This document shows, piece by piece, positions 13,986-16,426 of a stretch of DNA of 16,426 bases. Both the position numbers and the translations under genes were made by a program. The DNA comes from Parcubacteria group bacterium (GTDB lineage: Bacteria; Patescibacteriota; Minisyncoccia; UBA6257; JACRHW01). Below the pieces are notes generated by a model. The model searched no databases and was not told the origin of the DNA. It worked only from the letters and a program-made list of their open reading frames with translations. Each line of letters begins with the position of its first letter. Position 1 is the stretch's first letter. The DNA is taken from assembly GCA_016211955.1 (NCBI GenBank), contig JACRHX010000022.1, positions 1-16,426 on the forward strand, written 5' to 3'.

Positions 13986-14021
13986 ATTGCGAGATGATGA
14001 GTGCAGTATCTTGAAAAACAA

Positions 14022-14057
14022 CCCTCCTTCGCGTAAAGCTATGGAGGGCAAGGGAGG
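14022..14057 (+). promoter_or_regulatory. Leader hairpin with anti-SD potential upstream of the DUF444 gene
   Basis: CCCTCC (14022-14027) pairs perfectly with GGAGGG (14043-14048). Its CCTCC core could instead pair with the real Shine-Dalgarno AGGGAGG (14051-14057), which sits nine bases before ATG 14067. The leader could therefore switch between an open and a covered ribosome site, or simply be a small dispersed palindrome. Confidence 0.5.
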
Positions 14058-14066
14058 AAAAGAGAT

Positions 14067-15392
14067 ATGTCTATTTCTGTTCCAGAACCTACCTCAGAGC
14101 GTGGTAAGGGTGACGCAAAACGTCACAGAGATAAACAGAAAGAAGTATTGAAGGAAAATCTCCCCAAGGTTATTGCGGAGGAGTCTATTATTACGGGTGG
14201 AAGTGGGAAAATAAGAGTTCCTATTCGAAGACTTACCATTCCCGATTTTCGTCCCGGGAAGAGTGATGGCGGGAGCGCGGGAGTTGGTCAGGGAGATGGA
14301 GATGAGGGCGAGGTACTTGGAAAACGTCCTGGAAAGGGCAAACCTGGGCAGGCAGGAGAAGAGGCGGGAGAAGATTATATTGATACCGAGGTAGACATCG
14401 CCGAAATTATTGAACTTGTTTTTGAAGACTTAGGACTTCCTAAGCTGGAGGAAAAGCAGGTAAAGGAGCTTATTGTTGAGTTGGGATGGAAAATTCGTGG
14501 TACCGCAAGGGGTGGTCCATGGGCACTGCTTAATGCAAAACGTACGGCACAAGAGGGTGTGAAACGTTTTTGGTTTTTGCTTGAAGCGCTAAAAGACGAG
14601 ACTAAATTTTCTGATCTCATCTGCTTCAGCGCTCTTAAAAAGGCAGAGGGAATTTTTGATGAGGCATTAGTATTGCTTAAAAATGTTGATAGTCTTCCCG
14701 TGGAAAACGAAGTGATAGCATTTCCTATTTTTCATACCGACGATTTCCGATTTCATAAGATTCAATCCGATACCCAGTATCAATCGCAGGCAGTTCTTAT
14801 TGCAATGATGGATGTATCAGGATCGATGTCGACTGAGAAAAAATATCTTGCGCGTTCAATGCTTTTTTGGCTTGTTCAATTTCTACGAAAAATTTATGAG
14901 AAAGTTGTTATCCGTTTTATTATCCATCACACCGAGGCGAAGATTGTTGAAGAGGATGTGTTTTTTAAGACGGGTGAGTCGGGTGGCACAAACTGTTATA
15001 GCGCTTATGAACTTGCCGGATCTCTTATCGATACCGAATATCCTCTTGCGCAGTGGAATGTATACGCATGGCATTTTTCTGATGGTGAAGATTTTGATAC
15101 GAATCGTACTGTTGAAGAGCTCAAAAAACTATTTGCGCGAAACATCAACATGTTTGGATATGGTGAGATTCGAGTGGGGGAGTTTTGGAGGCTTTTGCAT
15201 TCCGGAACAGACAGTCAGTTATTCAAGGCGTTTAGCGGCGCCTTTATGGTTGAAAAAACAGAAGAAGAGGGTGTACGTGTATTAACAGGGAAAAGTGATC
15301 CCTTTCTTGGAGTAGTTGTTACGCAAAAAGAGCATATTTTCCCTGCGATCAAACAATTCTTAACGAAAGACAGGTGGACGACCAATGCCTAA
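14067..15392 (+). CDS. yeaH: DUF444 protein with von Willebrand-like domain (YeaH/YhbH family)
   Basis: A 441-residue protein of the DUF444 family (YeaH in E. coli, YhbH in Bacillus), the usual partner of PrkA and SpoVR; its molecular role is not known. Residues 1-62 form the conserved charged N-terminus ending in IRRLTIPDFRPG (53-64). A glycine-rich flexible linker follows (64-103). The C-terminal half is a von Willebrand A-like domain with a metal-ion site: MDVSGSM (248-254), T308 in ESGGTNCYSA and D339 in FSDGEDF. Length is normal. A good Shine-Dalgarno (AGGGAGG) fixes the start. The last eight bases overlap spoVR, so those two are translationally linked; a terminator separates them from prkA. 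Confidence 0.92.
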   Translation: MSISVPEPTSERGKGDAKRHRDKQKEVLKENLPKVIAEESIITGGSGKIRVPIRRLTIPDFRPGKSDGGSAGVGQGDGDEGEVLGKRPGKGKPGQAGEEAGEDYIDTEVDIAEIIELVFEDLGLPKLEEKQVKELIVELGWKIRGTARGGPWALLNAKRTAQEGVKRFWFLLEALKDETKFSDLICFSALKKAEGIFDEALVLLKNVDSLPVENEVIAFPIFHTDDFRFHKIQSDTQYQSQAVLIAMMDVSGSMSTEKKYLARSMLFWLVQFLRKIYEKVVIRFIIHHTEAKIVEEDVFFKTGESGGTNCYSAYELAGSLIDTEYPLAQWNVYAWHFSDGEDFDTNRTVEELKKLFARNINMFGYGEIRVGEFWRLLHSGTDSQLFKAFSGAFMVEKTEEEGVRVLTGKSDPFLGVVVTQKEHIFPAIKQFLTKDRWTTNA

Positions 15393-16426
15393 ACCACTCG
15401 ATGTTGAACGTCTAAGAAAAATTGAAAAACGTATTCATGAGATAGCGCAGGAGTGGGGATTTTTAACAACAGATATTCAGTTTGAAATCGTTGGTGCGCA
15501 AAAGATGCTTGAGGGTATGGCATACATGTTTCCTGTCAATTTTTCTCACTGGTCATTCGGACGAGACTATGAGACACATCGCACTATCTATAATCATACA
15601 GGATCAGGAATTCCTTACGAGACCGTGTGGAATTTTACTCCACCTGTAGCATTGCTTGTTGAGACAAATCCATTTGCTTTGAATACGATTATCATTGGGC
15701 ATGTATACGGACATGTTGATTTTTTCTTAGGAAGTAAAATTTTGCAGATTGGTCGTTCGTTTTCTGACATTGCGGATGAGGCGTATTATGCGGCAGAGCG
15801 TTTTCGCGAGTATGAGGTGCAGCACGGTAAGGATGAGGTAGAAAAAATTATTGATGCGGGTATGGCGATCTTGTGGCAGCAGCATCCTGATATTTTTATG
15901 GAAGAGGAGCTTGATGAAGATGCCGCTCGTGACAGACTCCTTACTATGGAGCGCGAAAAGGCGCGCCCTAGCAATGATGTCGCATCTCAATTTAGACAGA
16001 GCAATGTGGGAGATGAGCTGCTCAAGAAGAAGCTTAAATATTTAGCGGAACGAGTTCCTCCGGAGCCTATTTATGACCTTCTTGGATATATCACTCGCTA
16101 TTCACCCATACTCAAGCCACACCATAGGGACATATTGACGGTAATGCGTAATCAGGGAAGAAGTCTTGCGCCTCAACGAAAAACGAAGCTTCTCAATGAA
16201 GGATGGGCCACGTATTGGCACGTGAGATTTATGCGGCGCCTTTTTAAAGAGGGGCTTTTGACTGCGGACGAGCACGGTATCTTTGACGATTTCCACTCTG
16301 GAGTTACGAGAGAGAATAGGGTTGGTTTTAACTGGTATCGTATTGGTCTCGCATTGTTCGAATACATCGAAGAGAAATATGATAAGGGTCGTTTTGGTAA
16401 AGAATATGACGCCTGTGAGGATCCTG
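15385..16426 (+). CDS. spoVR: SpoVR family protein (3' end outside the window)
   Basis: The visible 347 residues belong to the SpoVR (YcgB) family, the third member of the PrkA-DUF444-SpoVR set; the name comes from a Bacillus spore-cortex phenotype, but family members are common in non-sporulating bacteria and the biochemical function is unknown. Recognisable blocks are IQFEIVGAQKMLEGMAYMFP (31-50), HWSFGRDYE (55-63), LLVETNPFALN (90-100), IIGHVYGHVDFF (103-114), QRKTKLLNEGWATYWH (264-279) and GFNWYRIGLALFEYI (314-328). Histidines 106, 110 and 279 together with Glu272 give a metal-site-like pattern. The start ATG 15385 overlaps the DUF444 stop by eight bases and has AGGTGG seven bases upstream. 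Family length is usually 460-510 residues, so about a quarter to a third is missing because the window ends. Confidence 0.93.
   Translation, partial: MPKPLDVERLRKIEKRIHEIAQEWGFLTTDIQFEIVGAQKMLEGMAYMFPVNFSHWSFGRDYETHRTIYNHTGSGIPYETVWNFTPPVALLVETNPFALNTIIIGHVYGHVDFFLGSKILQIGRSFSDIADEAYYAAERFREYEVQHGKDEVEKIIDAGMAILWQQHPDIFMEEELDEDAARDRLLTMEREKARPSNDVASQFRQSNVGDELLKKKLKYLAERVPPEPIYDLLGYITRYSPILKPHHRDILTVMRNQGRSLAPQRKTKLLNEGWATYWHVRFMRRLFKEGLLTADEHGIFDDFHSGVTRENRVGFNWYRIGLALFEYIEEKYDKGRFGKEYDACEDP

Noticed and set aside
13987..14012. Promoter for the DUF444 gene (TTGCGA then TATCTT)
   Set aside because: The spacer is only 14 bases and both boxes are weak; not supportable.

Overview
The window looks like a moderately AT-rich bacterial chromosome segment with tightly packed genes that often overlap. 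The mix of a minimal surface-polysaccharide locus, an S23-type four-helix bundle gene, many short palindromic intergenic repeats and SD-poor starts suggests a Candidate Phyla Radiation (Patescibacteria/Parcubacteria-like) bacterium. That assignment is an inference from style and content; no marker gene is present.

Region 1 (65-5139, + strand) holds surface-glycan genes: a SAM methyltransferase, a GT2 glycosyltransferase, a CgeB-like glycosyltransferase, a small four-helix bundle (S23/IVP) gene, a GT4 glycosyltransferase and a second GT2. Region 2 (8728-5166, - strand) is read as a Wzx-like flippase, a polyprenyl-phosphate sugar-1-phosphate transferase and an extended-SDR nucleotide-sugar epimerase. 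These fit a lipid-linked glycan pathway: priming on undecaprenyl phosphate, extension by the GTs, flipping, then polymerisation or ligation. Region 3 (8865-11771, + strand) has an MgtC/SapB protein, an amino-acid permease and an O-antigen ligase/polymerase (Wzy_C) in a run of overlapping genes. Region 4 (11884 to the end, + strand) is the conserved PrkA - DUF444 (YeaH/YhbH) - SpoVR module; SpoVR is cut by the window end.

The most unusual feature is a family of about 75-80 bp imperfect palindromic repeats (five full copies and one half copy) built from the words GCTWACCG and GACTAC. They fill junctions from the stop of one gene to the start of the next, always in the same orientation relative to the downstream gene, and no Shine-Dalgarno sequence stands between them and the start codon. 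One copy forms nearly the whole predicted 5' leader of the MgtC gene just after an extended -10 promoter, so the family follows gene starts rather than gene ends. The four-helix bundle gene is bracketed by such arms and its stop codon lies inside one, resembling the hairpin-bounded S23 genes known from 23S rRNA intervening sequences. Two nearly identical copies (81 of 82 bases) flank the block 'four-helix bundle + GT4'. The PrkA module has clear SD sequences, different small hairpins in its leaders, and an intrinsic terminator between its first and second genes.
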